A stretch of DNA of 64,000 bases from NCBI RefSeq assembly GCF_000009765.2, contig NC_003155.5:5084001-5148000 (forward strand), read 5' to 3'. The stretch comes from Streptomyces avermitilis MA-4680 = NBRC 14893 (GTDB taxonomy: Bacteria; Actinomycetota; Actinomycetes; Streptomycetales; Streptomycetaceae). Below, piece by piece: positions 44,249 through 51,262 of this stretch. Made by a program: the position numbers and the translations under genes. The stretch's first letter is position 1, and every line of letters starts with the position of its first letter. Below the pieces are notes generated by a model. It searched no databases and had not been told where the DNA came from. It saw only the letters and a program-made list of their open reading frames with translations.

Positions 44249-44800
44249 GTGTACTTCGCCGCACTGCTCGCGCGCACCGAAGACGGGTGGGAAGCGAGCG
44301 ACACAGAGCTCGACGATGTGGAAACCCTGTCGGATCTGACCGACCTGGCCCGTGAAGCCTCGGACGAGGACACGGTGCTCCTGCTCATCGAGCAGGAGGA
44401 CGCGTGGTTCGGGGTCCTCCGCGTGGATGGCGAGGAGGACCCTCGTATCTACGTCTCGGACGCCGCCGCGGCTGCCCGCAGCTCGTACGGCGAGATCCTG
44501 CTCACGGACGAACTGCTAGGACGGGAGCCCGGCGACGACGACGTCGCCGACCTGGACTCCCTCGACCTCGACGGCACCGAGGACGGTGAACCCGACAGCG
44601 ACACGGACACCGCCGACGACGACGATGACGACGGCGCGACCGGCGAGGCCGCGGTGTCGCACAGCCCCGTCGGCGACAGCCAGATCCTCGACGACCTGGG
44701 CGTCGGCGAGAAGGAGCTGCGCGCTCTCGACGCCGACGACGCTCTCAGCTCGATCGCCGAGGCCCTGGGAGCCGCGGAGGTCCTGGAGACCGTCCGCTAG
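44249..44800 (+). CDS. tRNA adenosine deaminase-associated protein
   Basis: 183 residues from the GTG at 44249, chosen because GGGAG lies 7 nt upstream; an ATG at 44228 would add seven residues. It starts YFAALLARTEDGWEASDTELDD and contains DAWFGVLRVDGEEDPRIYVSDAAAAARSSYGEILL. A long acidic stretch (DSDTDTADDDDDDG) and a conserved helical end (LDDLGVGEKELRALDADDAL) follow. The family is named for its fixed position before tadA in actinomycetes; its biochemical role is unknown. Confidence 0.88.
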   Translation: MYFAALLARTEDGWEASDTELDDVETLSDLTDLAREASDEDTVLLLIEQEDAWFGVLRVDGEEDPRIYVSDAAAAARSSYGEILLTDELLGREPGDDDVADLDSLDLDGTEDGEPDSDTDTADDDDDDGATGEAAVSHSPVGDSQILDDLGVGEKELRALDADDALSSIAEALGAAEVLETVR

Positions 44801-44815
44801 GGCGTGTCCTCGCTC

Positions 44816-44942
44816 GGAGAAGCAACACGTCCGAGAAGAAACAAGCCGAAGAACGAACACGCCGAAGAACGAACACGCCCGAGAAGGAACACGTCGGAGA
44901 AGAACACCTCCGGCAAAGAAACACGTCGGAGTACGAACAACG
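44816..44942. repeat. 16-bp purine-rich tandem repeat, ~8 imperfect copies
   Basis: GAAGAACGAACACGCC-like units run from 44816 to 44942; the best two adjacent copies are at about 44847 and 44863. The A-rich composition contrasts with the surrounding GC-rich DNA. It lies between the deaminase-associated gene and tadA, and the 16-bp period cannot maintain a reading frame. Confidence 0.85.
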
Positions 44943-45131
44943 GCGTCCTGTTGGCGCGGGTGAGCGGGGTTCGGCGCGGGCGGCCGCCGGGCGGTGGAGG
45001 CGAGGGCCATGTCCCCTCGGCCTCCCCCGCTCCCGGTCCCGGCTGCGCCCGGACGGGACAGCACGGCGGACGCGCGTGCCGGACCCCGCGGCCGCGGCAT
45101 GACGCCCTGCCGGAGAGGCTCTGGAATTCCG

Positions 45132-45632
45132 GTGAGCAACGCGGAGGAGACGGCCCGGACGGCCGAGCGGCCCGATCCGGTACGTGACCCCTGGCGGGCC
45201 GCGATGCGGCTCGCCCTGACGGAGGCCGTACGCGCCGCCGAGAGCGCGGACGTCCCCGTCGGGGCCGTGGTGCTGGCCCCGGACGGTTCGGTGATCGCCC
45301 GCGGGCACAACGAACGCGAGGCGACCGGCGATCCGACGGCGCACGCGGAGGTACTGGCCGTCCGGCGGGCCGCCGAACGGCTCGGCCGGTGGCGGCTGTC
45401 CGGCTGCACCCTCGTGGTGACGCTGGAGCCCTGCACGATGTGCGCGGGCGCGCTCGTACAGTCCCGGGTGGACCGGGTCGTCTACGGCGCCCGCGACGAG
45501 AAGGCCGGCGCGGCCGGTTCCCTCTGGGACGTCGTACGCGACCGACGCCTCAACCACCGGCCCGAGGTGATCGAGGGCGTACTCGCCGACGAGTGCGCCG
45601 GCCTCCTCACGGAGTTCTTCCGCGAACGCTGA
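45132..45632 (+). CDS. tadA: tRNA(adenine34) deaminase
   Basis: Converts A34 to inosine in tRNA-Arg(ACG). 166 residues from the GTG at 45132; an ATG at 45204 is a shorter option. Zinc-deaminase motifs are HAEV (His ligand and proton-shuttle Glu) and PCTMCAGA (two Cys ligands). The fold is intact (VPVGAVVLAPDG; RVDRVVYGARDEKAGAAGSLWDV; RLNHRPEVIEGVLADEC). It precedes tRNA-Ser(CGA). Confidence 0.93.
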   Translation: MSNAEETARTAERPDPVRDPWRAAMRLALTEAVRAAESADVPVGAVVLAPDGSVIARGHNEREATGDPTAHAEVLAVRRAAERLGRWRLSGCTLVVTLEPCTMCAGALVQSRVDRVVYGARDEKAGAAGSLWDVVRDRRLNHRPEVIEGVLADECAGLLTEFFRER

Positions 45633-45697
45633 CCCGGACCCCGGGCCCCCCGATACGGATTTCAGACCACGGCCCCCCTTGGGGTAGGGTCTCCCTC

Positions 45698-45782
45698 GGT
45701 AGCGTGTCCGAGCGGCCGAAGGAGCTCGCCTCGAAAGCGAGTGTGGCGCAAGTCACCGAGGGTTCAAATCCCTCCGCTACCG
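45698..45782 (+). tRNA. tRNA-Ser (CGA anticodon), integration site
   Basis: Acceptor GGTAGCG (45698-45704) pairs with CGCTACC (45775-45781). The anticodon loop is CCTCGAAAG with CGA, with a long variable arm GTGTGGCGCAAGTCACC and T-loop GTTCAAATC. CCA is not encoded (GCAGG follows). A -10-like TAGGGT lies 7 nt upstream. Its last 54 bases are repeated at 49117-49170 (plus one base beyond in the 55-bp core), marking the attachment core of the element that follows. The tRNA remains intact after integration. Confidence 0.95.
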
Positions 45783-45783
45783 C
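45729..45783 (+). repeat. attL (55-bp direct repeat)
   Basis: CCTCGAAAGCGAGTGTGG... through CCTCCGCTACCGC, identical to 49117-49171. It covers the anticodon loop to the 3' end of tRNA-Ser(CGA). Confidence 0.92.
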
Positions 45784-45790
45784 AGGTAGG

Positions 45791-45823
45791 AGAGGCGCAC
45801 GGTTCATCGAACCGTGCGCCTCT
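45791..45823 (+). terminator. Terminator just inside attL
   Basis: AGAGGCGCACGGTTC, an ATC loop and GAACCGTGCGCCTCT form a perfect 15-bp stem. It replaces the host terminator for the tRNA, so transcription does not enter the element. Confidence 0.85.
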
Positions 45824-45830
45824 TCGGCTT

Positions 45831-45850
45831 CCGTCTCAGTTCCCGTCTCA
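45831..45850 (+). repeat. Paired arm-type repeats, left end
   Basis: CCGTCTCA at 45831-45838 and again at 45843-45850, 12 bp apart. The same pair with the same spacing occurs at 48981 and 48993 near the right end. This arrangement suits integrase arm-binding sites. Confidence 0.65.
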
Positions 45851-45965
45851 ATCGAGACGCTGGGTGCAGGCAGATCTCTATAAACGGCGTGCATCGAGCT
45901 TTCGGGGAGCACACTCTCAGTGAGTGAACCGATGCAGGCGCCGAGGCGCCTGAGGGGGGCGGAGC

Positions 45966-46373
45966 ATGGATGCTGGAGTGATCTCACTGCTCATTGGCTG
46001 GGCAGCGGTGATCGTTGCTGCGGCAGCAAGCGGCATCGTTCGGGACCTTTTGGCTTCGATCTTCCGCCGCCCGAGGAAAACATCCATGTTCGTCGAGGTT
46101 GACGGCAAACGGATTGAAGTAAGCGGCCCCAGCCTCAAGGAAGTCGCAGCGGCCATTGACGAGTACGTACGCGTGGCAGGCCTGGCGAACGAACGCGTAC
46201 GCCAGGACAACAGCGGCCCTTCAGACGAGACGCCAGAAGTACCCCCAGACGACACACCCTCTAGTCAAAACACCATCTACAACATCAGCACCTTCACGGG
46301 TGGTGTCTCCACTGTGCAGTCCTCGAGCACCCAGGGAACACCGGGTGGAGCAGGGGGTGGGTCAGGTGAGTGA
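45966..46373 (+). CDS. Element-borne membrane protein with a disordered tail
   Basis: 135 residues. One N-terminal membrane helix (VISLLIGWAAVIVAAAASGIV) is followed by a small basic/beta segment (RKTSMFVEVDGKRIEVSGPSLKEVAAAIDEYVRV). That segment recalls, but I cannot prove it is, the C-terminal part of effector-associated small domains of actinomycetes. A Pro/Asp linker and NTIYNISTFTGGVSTVQSSS end the protein; the NIS...GG flavour resembles linker motifs in Streptomyces conflict-system proteins. An SD (GGGGGGCGGAG) is near the ATG. It overlaps the next gene by 8 nt. Function unknown. Confidence 0.65.
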   Translation: MDAGVISLLIGWAAVIVAAAASGIVRDLLASIFRRPRKTSMFVEVDGKRIEVSGPSLKEVAAAIDEYVRVAGLANERVRQDNSGPSDETPEVPPDDTPSSQNTIYNISTFTGGVSTVQSSSTQGTPGGAGGGSGE

Positions 46374-46665
46374 GAGCCTCGCGAACACCCGCACCGACGT
46401 TGCCACCCCAGCTCTGGCACCTGAGACAGCGCCAGAAGCGGTTGCCGCCGCCCCAGGGGTCACGACGGTAACCGCGCACTTCAAGCTGGTCTTCATCTGC
46501 GTGACCGTGATCACAGTGCTCACACTCCTTGCCAGTCTTTACATCGGAATCTTCGTAGAGAAACCGACTGAGGCTGCCAAGTCCGCTATGGACACCTGCT
46601 CGACCCTCGCAAATCTGGGCTTCGGCGCCATGGTCGGGCTCTTGGGCGGCAAGGCTGTGCAGTAG
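46366..46665 (+). CDS. Element-borne small membrane protein
   Basis: 99 residues from a GTG at 46366 inside the preceding gene (GTGAGTGA overlap), so the two are coupled. A Pro/Ala N-terminus is followed by a membrane helix (LVFICVTVITVLTLLASLYIGIFV), then VEKPTEAAKSAMDTCSTLANLGFGAMVGLLGGKAVQ with a second short hydrophobic stretch. It is not recognised. It could form a two-component membrane complex with its partner; this rests only on the coupling and the shared membrane location. Confidence 0.65.
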   Translation: MSESLANTRTDVATPALAPETAPEAVAAAPGVTTVTAHFKLVFICVTVITVLTLLASLYIGIFVEKPTEAAKSAMDTCSTLANLGFGAMVGLLGGKAVQ

Positions 46666-46695
46666 CAGGGGGCAGTGACCGTCACCGCCCCCTGC
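46665..46695. terminator. Bidirectional terminator inside the element
   Basis: GCAGGGGGC-A-GTGAC and GTCAC-C-GCCCCCTGC form an interrupted 14-bp stem between the converging small membrane gene and the integrase. Confidence 0.75.
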
Positions 46696-46704
46696 GGCAA
46701 ACGG

Positions 46705-47760
46705 CTACTCCCAGATGAGCCCGTCAAGCTGACGAGCAACATCGCTGCGAACTGAGTCCACCATGTGCTGGTACCGCGCAGCCATGGCCGTGGTGGACCA
46801 GCCCATGAGCCCCATGACGGCCCGCTCCGAGACTCCGAGGATCAGCAGGACTGTGGCGGCGGTGTGACGGGCGTCGTGCAGTCGGCCGTCTCGGACCTTC
46901 GCATCGTCAAGCAACTCCTTCCAGTCGTCGTAATCCGTCCGGGGTGATGTGCCGCGCCCGGTCGGCGTCGCGAAGAGCCATCCTTCGTCCGTCCAGTCGG
47001 CGCCGGCCGCCGCTCGTTCGGCCTGCTGCTTGGCCTGGTGCGTCCGCAGCAGGTCTACGAGCTGTGAGGGCAAGCCCACGGCCCGCCGACCGGCGCGAGA
47101 CTTCGTGTCAGCCGTCTCCGGGTTGGTCCGCTGACGCTGCGAGCAGTACCCGGCTTTCCTCCCGCAGGTGTCCCCGCACCCGTGGGCGTAGCGCGGTCGG
47201 CGGCGGCTCCGCCGGACCATGAGCACGCCCCGGTCAAGGTCGACGTCCGCCCACTTGAGTCCGAGCGCCTCACCCTGCCGGAGTCCGAGGGCGAGGGCGA
47301 CGGCCCACCGGGCGGAGTTCCTGCGGTAGTCGGCCGCCCGCAAGAGCCGCTGTACTTCTTCGACGGTGTAGGGCTCGATCTCCTCTTCGCTGACGCGCGG
47401 GGACTTGGCGAGTTGGACGGGGTTCCGGGCAAGGTGGCCGCGCCGTACCGCTTCGTTCAGCGCGGTGCGGAAGGTGCGGTGAATCTGGTGGATCGTCCCC
47501 GCCTTCCGGCCGTCGGCGACCATGCGCCCGTAGAAAGCCTCGATGTACTCGGGCTTGAGTTTGTCCAGCCGGTGAGCACCGAGGGCGGGGATCAGGTGCT
47601 TCCGCACGGCGACGCCGTACCCGACCATGGTGTTCTCGTTGACTGCGAGCGGGGCAATGTTCTCGACCCAGTGCGTCAGCCACGTCTTGACCGTCCAGGG
47701 ACGCCCCGCCTTTCGGATGCTCTTGGCGTCGCGTTGCTGCTCCAGCTCGCGGACAGCTGG
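46705..47760 (-). pseudogene. Tyrosine recombinase/integrase, 5'-truncated
   Basis: The catalytic half is complete: LALGLRQGEALGLKW (first Arg), a CGDTCGRKAGYC zinc-ribbon-like insertion, LHDARHTAATVLLILG (HxxR), GWSTTAMAARYQHM (Tyr nucleophile). The core-binding domain continues in frame upstream of the first Met (47628): AVRELEQQRD, SIRKAGRPWTVKTWLTHWVENIAPLAVNENTM. Relatives add ~60 residues of arm-binding domain before this. Here the frame runs into a kinase gene on the other strand near 47760, with no start codon. A protein from 47628 would have 307 residues without arm-binding ability. It belongs to the tRNA-targeting integrases of Streptomyces integrative elements. Confidence 0.85.
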
Positions 47761-47764
47761 CGAG

Positions 47765-48035
47765 ATGGCGAGACATCGCCCTCGACGCCGGTGCCACTCC
47801 TGTGCTGGTCTACCTCGCAGCCAGCCATGACGAGCTGTGGGCGAGGATCAGCAAGCGCAACGAGTTCCACGCGAAAGATCCCAACTCGATCTACTTCTCG
47901 GAGAGCGACCTCCAGCGGTACCGCACCCGGTTCATCCCCCCTCAGGCAGACGAACCGCACCTCGTGTACGACGGCGATACTGCGGCCGTAATCGCGGCTC
48001 TGGACGCCTCCGGCCCTGGGTGCGCAGAGGGTTAA
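47765..48035 (+). pseudogene. 3' remnant of a P-loop kinase (AAA_33-like)
   Basis: The frame reads WRDIALDAGATPVLVYLAAS, HDELWARISKRNEFHAKDPNSIYFSE, SDLQRYRTRFIPPQADEPHLVYDGD, the C-terminal ~90 residues of a small predicted kinase common in Streptomyces. The Walker A half is missing; sequence identity to the kinase stops where the integrase remnant starts. An internal GTG at 47802 could start a 77-residue peptide, but it would lack the nucleotide site. Confidence 0.75.
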
Positions 48036-48495
48036 TCTTTTACGTTGCCGCCGTCTTTTCCTTGCGCTCACAAGAGGTCTGACGCCACCAGCCCCGAGGG
48101 GCTAGGACCTCTCGGTGCACCACCATGCGAGCGACAATCCGGCCCACTGTGTGATCTGCATCACGCAAGATGGCCTACCCCCGACGATTCGGCTTGACCC
48201 GGGGCCGAGGTAGGGGTATTGGCCACTCCGCCGACGACACTGCACTTCGGCGAGCCGTACGGCCTGACCTGCGCTGCACTACGGGCAGTGACGGGCAATT
48301 TTCGATGGCCTAGTTGAACAATTGTGACGCATCACACGTTCCTTGATTCCCTCGTCGCGCTTCGCTGTCATCAGTGCAGGAGGTCCCTACAGGGGTCTTC
48401 ACGGTGGCCAGCCGCAGCCCTGAAACGGCTGCGGCCCCCTGCTGCGAACAGGGGGCCGCCGGGTCTTCAGCCGATCTCCAGAGGAGTCGTCACCC
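48036..48495. other. 460-bp non-coding part of the element with two CRP-like palindromes
   Basis: No coding frame is convincing. TGTGATCTGCATCACG (48150-48165) fits TGTGA-N6-TCACA at all but the last base. TGTGACGCATCACA (48323-48336) has the same arms with a 4-bp spacer. AT-rich blocks (AATTTTCGATGGCC, GTTGAACAATTG) suggest a promoter for the small genes downstream. Confidence 0.4.
48431..48459 (+). terminator. Strong GC hairpin, terminator or attenuator
   Basis: GCGGCCCCCTG, a 7-nt loop and CAGGGGGCCGC form a perfect 11-bp stem, 36 nt before the start of the small ORF at 48496. Its place in a leader allows attenuation; no T-run follows. Confidence 0.55.
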
Positions 48496-48612
48496 ATGTC
48501 CCATCGTAGTGATGCACCTAGAAAGTGCCAGACTGACGAGACGCAGGTCACGGCTCGTCACCCCTGGAACTACACCGCGAGGGCCGCCGCCACCGGAGGC
48601 TGCTGTGTGTAA
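48496..48612 (+). CDS. Small 38-residue ORF in the element
   Basis: It starts MSHRSDAPRKCQTDETQVTA and continues RHPWNYTARAAATGGCCV. An AGAGGAG SD lies 9-10 nt before the ATG. Its last codons overlap the GTG of the next membrane-protein gene by 8 nt, the same overlap length as in the 45966/46366 pair. It may be a real peptide or a coupling leader; no homologue is recognised. Confidence 0.4.
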   Translation: MSHRSDAPRKCQTDETQVTARHPWNYTARAAATGGCCV

Positions 48613-48934
48613 TGGCCTCTCCCCTACACAAGTCGCATCCCGGCTCAAGGAGCTAGACCGGATTCAGCGTCGCCTAGAGGCCGCCGGGTTCACCCTGTGC
48701 GGGGTGCTCTTCATAAGCACCGCCGGATGCTACGCCGCCGTCATCTTCTCCGCGCAGGCTGCGAACGGGCCGGCGACGACAGCCTGGGTCGCTTTCGCAG
48801 TACTCTCCTCCGGCATCTCCGCAGCATTGTTCAAGGCCACCCGGAGTGCGCAGAAGCGGCGCAGGAGCCGTAAAGCTTCACCAGGCGGGGCGGAGGTGCC
48901 TGCGGCTGGAACCGCTCCAGCTTGCGCCCATTGA
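48605..48934 (+). CDS. Element-borne two-helix membrane protein
   Basis: 109 residues from the GTG at 48605, with GGAGG 6 nt upstream. The cytoplasmic N-terminus (GLSPTQVASRLKELDRIQRRLEAAG) is followed by two membrane helices (FTLCGVLFISTAGCYAAVIF; TAWVAFAVLSSGISAALF) and a basic tail (RSAQKRRRSRK). Small two-helix proteins of Streptomyces elements include plasmid-spread (Spd) proteins; the resemblance here is only in topology. Function unknown. Confidence 0.55.
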   Translation: MCNGLSPTQVASRLKELDRIQRRLEAAGFTLCGVLFISTAGCYAAVIFSAQAANGPATTAWVAFAVLSSGISAALFKATRSAQKRRRSRKASPGGAEVPAAGTAPACAH

Positions 48935-48980
48935 CCAGTGCAAACGGGGGGCGGGGTTGGGTGCCCCACCGAGACTCCGC

Positions 48981-49000
48981 CCGTCTCACTTTCCGTCTCA
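48981..49000 (+). repeat. Paired arm-type repeats, right end
   Basis: CCGTCTCA at 48981-48988 and 48993-49000, 12 bp apart, matching the pair at 45831/45843 in sequence, orientation and spacing. Confidence 0.65.
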
Positions 49001-49116
49001 TTCATTGCTGCTCAGAGTCGTCCAGGGTCGTTCAAACCGACCCTCGGGCACGGCGCCAGTACCGAAATGAACGCCCCTGAACACGCGCGTATCGCGCTCT
49101 GACCAGCACGAACAGA

Positions 49117-49171
49117 CCTCGAAAGCGAGTGTGGCGCAAGTCACCGAGGGTTCAAATCCCTCCGCTACCGC
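49117..49171 (+). repeat. attR (55-bp direct repeat)
   Basis: Exact copy of 45729-45783, a partial tRNA-Ser lacking the D-arm half and not a functional tRNA. The host terminator follows 4 bp later. Confidence 0.92.
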
Positions 49172-49175
49172 TTGT

Positions 49176-49205
49176 GAAGGGCCCCGTCGAAAGACGGGGC
49201 CCTTC
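49176..49205 (+). terminator. Original tRNA-Ser(CGA) terminator, displaced by the element
   Basis: GAAGGGCCCCGTC, a GAAA loop and GACGGGGCCCTTC form a perfect 13-bp stem. Before integration it would have followed the tRNA directly. The rest of the gap to 49480 shows only low-complexity C-rich DNA and, near its right end, a promoter-like region. Confidence 0.85.
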
Positions 49206-49480
49206 GTGCGTCCGGGACGGGACCGGGCCCCCGGATTCCCTGCCGCGCCCCGTGTCCGCCCCCACCCCCCACCGCCGGCCGGCCCTCAGCCGCCCCTGTC
49301 CCCCGCACGGCCCGGCACACGGCCCGGCAAGGGTCCTCCGCCCTCCGCGCGTTGGTCCGCAAAGGCGCGGTGAGGACGTGGTGGACACGTGATCCTTTAG
49401 GGGCCTCCGAACACATGCCCGGGTTACACTCACCGGCGGCAACCGGGCCCCGCGGGGCGCAGGAGACGGGGGAGGCCGCG

Positions 49481-49660
49481 GTGGCGGTGCAGTCGAAGAA
49501 GATCGCTCTCTATGTGCTCGTGGTCTTCGTGCTCTACGTGATCATCACAGACCCGGCCAAAGCGGCCGACTATGTCCAGATAGGGTTCGAGGGCATCTCC
49601 AATGCCGCTCAGGCCATCGGCGACTTCATGTCATGGATCGCCGACGGGGCCAAGAACTGA
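49481..49660 (+). CDS. Small conserved membrane protein
   Basis: 59 residues from the GTG at 49481, with GGGGGAGG 6 nt upstream. It starts AVQSKKIALYVLVVFVLYVI, one membrane helix, followed by ITDPAKAADYVQIGFEGISNAAQAIGDFMSWIA, an amphipathic helix. This short protein is widely conserved in Streptomyces next to the Dabb gene; function unknown. Confidence 0.75.
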   Translation: MAVQSKKIALYVLVVFVLYVIITDPAKAADYVQIGFEGISNAAQAIGDFMSWIADGAKN

Positions 49661-49706
49661 GGCTCCCCGGAGCCGGGCGGCCGACGTCGCACCCCTGGGA
49701 GCACCC

Positions 49707-50000
49707 GTGATCCGCCACTTGGTCCTCTTCAAGCTCAATGAGGGCGTCGAGCGCGACGACCCGCGCGTCGTGGAGGGCGTACGCGCCTTCCGCGCCCTCG
49801 GCGGTCAGATCGACGAGCTGCGCTTCTGGGAGTGCGACTGGAACATCACCGACCGGCCCATCGCGTACGACTTCGCGATCAATTCGGCGGTCGAGGACAC
49901 GGACGCCCTCAAGCGCTATCTGGAGCACCCGGCACACCAGGCGGGCGTCGCACTGTGGCGGGAGTTCGCCACGTGGGTGATCGCCGACTACGAGTTCTGA
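49707..50000 (+). CDS. Dabb-family (stress-responsive A/B barrel) protein
   Basis: 97 residues, GTG start with GGGAG upstream. It begins IRHLVLFKLNEGVERDDPRVVEG, includes WECDWNITDRPIAYDFAINSAVEDTDALKRYLEHPAHQ and ends WVIADYEF, the dimeric alpha/beta-barrel pattern. The family includes small stress proteins and polyketide cyclases; no specific substrate is indicated. It is 46 bp after the small membrane gene. Confidence 0.88.
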   Translation: MIRHLVLFKLNEGVERDDPRVVEGVRAFRALGGQIDELRFWECDWNITDRPIAYDFAINSAVEDTDALKRYLEHPAHQAGVALWREFATWVIADYEF

Positions 50001-50201
50001 GCGCCCCCGGACAAGCCCGCACAAGCCCTCCGCCGAACCGGCCGGGGGCTTTTGCGCGCCCTACGCCCCATAACACGCCCAACTCGCCTTCAACACGGAG
50101 TTATGCGGTGCTTGCACACAGTGCACATGTCTTGTGATGCTATGACCGCTTTTGACGGTGAGTTGACGGATGCGTTGACGGATGAAGAGGTGGCGTTGAC
50201 C

Positions 50202-51131
50202 TTGTCGGCCAGTACTGCGCCACCCCAGGAAGGTGCTCCGGCTCCCGCTCCGGCCCCCTCCGTCCTACCCGCCACCGCCCCCGCCCAGGCCGCCACCCCC
50301 GTTCAGACCCCCGTTCAGACCCCCGCTCCCACCCAGTTCCAGGACACCGCCGCCGCCCCCGAGAAGCGCCGCGGCGCCGACACCCGCGCCCTCACCCAGG
50401 TGCTCTTCGCCCAGCTCAAGGACTTGCGTCCGGGCAGTCCGGAACACAGCCGCGTCCGCGGGGCGCTCATCGAGGCCAACCTCCCGCTCGTCCGCTACGC
50501 GGCCGCCCGCTTCCGCAGCCGCAACGAGCCGATGGAGGACGTCGTCCAGGTCGGCACCATCGGCCTGATCAACGCGATCGACCGCTTCGACCCCGACCGG
50601 GGCGTGCAGTTCCCGACCTTCGCGATGCCGACCGTCGTGGGCGAGATCAAGCGGTACTTCCGCGACAACGTCCGTACGGTCCACGTCCCGCGCCGGCTGC
50701 ACGAACTGTGGGTGCAGGTGAACAGCGCGACCGAGGACCTGACGACCGCCTTCGGGCGCTCCCCGACCACGGCCGAGATCGCCGAGCGGCTGCGCATCAC
50801 CGAGGAGGAGGTGCTCTCCTGCATCGAGGCCGGACGCTCGTACCACGCGACCTCACTGGAGGCGGCCCAGGAGGGCGACGGGCTGCCGGGACTCCTCGAC
50901 CGGCTCGGCTACGAGGACCCGGCCCTCGACGGGGTCGAGCACCGCGACCTCGTACGGCATCTCCTCGTACAGCTGCCCGAGCGCGAACAGCGCATCCTCC
51001 TCCTGCGCTACTACAGCAATCTGACGCAGTCCCAGATCAGCGCCGAACTGGGTGTCTCCCAGATGCATGTGTCAAGGCTGCTCGCCCGTAGCTTCGCGCG
51101 ACTGCGATCCGCAAACAGGATCGAGGCGTAA
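50202..51131 (+). CDS. sigF: RNA polymerase sigma factor SigF (SigB/SigF/SigG family)
   Basis: Late sporulation sigma factor by family and position. From a TTG at 50202 it starts SASTAPPQEGAP, matching the known SigF N-terminus better than an ATG at 50142, whose extra 20 codons have poor codon bias. After a Pro/Ala linker come region 2 (NLPLVRYAAARFRSRNEPMEDVVQVGTIGLINAIDRFDP), region 3 and region 4 (LTQSQISAELGVSQMHVSRLLARSF). Activity is probably controlled by an anti-sigma factor encoded elsewhere. sigN follows 244 bp downstream, the order known in S. coelicolor. Confidence 0.88.
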   Translation: MSASTAPPQEGAPAPAPAPSVLPATAPAQAATPVQTPVQTPAPTQFQDTAAAPEKRRGADTRALTQVLFAQLKDLRPGSPEHSRVRGALIEANLPLVRYAAARFRSRNEPMEDVVQVGTIGLINAIDRFDPDRGVQFPTFAMPTVVGEIKRYFRDNVRTVHVPRRLHELWVQVNSATEDLTTAFGRSPTTAEIAERLRITEEEVLSCIEAGRSYHATSLEAAQEGDGLPGLLDRLGYEDPALDGVEHRDLVRHLLVQLPEREQRILLLRYYSNLTQSQISAELGVSQMHVSRLLARSFARLRSANRIEA

Positions 51132-51226
51132 CCGACAAGAGCGAATCGCTCATCGGCGCTCTTCCCGACAGTTCTGCGCTGATAAACCGTCAGACCCCCT
51201 TTATCCAGGGCGTATTCACCCTCTCC

Positions 51227-51262
51227 ATGTCGACATGTCACTACAGCGTGTTGCCGACATGT
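51227..51262 (+). promoter_or_regulatory. Palindromic CGACATGT direct repeats upstream of sigN
   Basis: ATGTCGACAT (51227-51236) is a perfect palindrome. CGACATGT occurs at 51231 and 51255, 24 bp apart, on the same face of the helix within about two turns. It is in the sigF-sigN intergenic region, ~115 bp before the sigN start, and is a candidate regulator-binding site. Confidence 0.45.

Larger units (their letters stand above)
45729..49171. mobile_element. Small decayed integrative element in tRNA-Ser(CGA)
   Basis: A 3.44-kb insertion bounded by 55-bp perfect direct repeats, the 3' part of the tRNA. It carries a tyrosine integrase pointing at attL, paired 12-bp-spaced CCGTCTCA motifs just inside each end, and four small cargo genes encoding mostly membrane proteins. 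It has no replication or transfer genes. The integrase has lost its 5' end by fusion to a truncated kinase gene, so the element is probably immobile alone. The original tRNA terminator now sits beyond attR. Codons inside are visibly richer in A/T than the flanks. Confidence 0.85.

Noticed and set aside
49117..49171. Second tRNA-Ser gene
   Set aside because: Only the 3' 55 bases are present; the acceptor 5' strand and D-arm are missing, so it is an attR copy.
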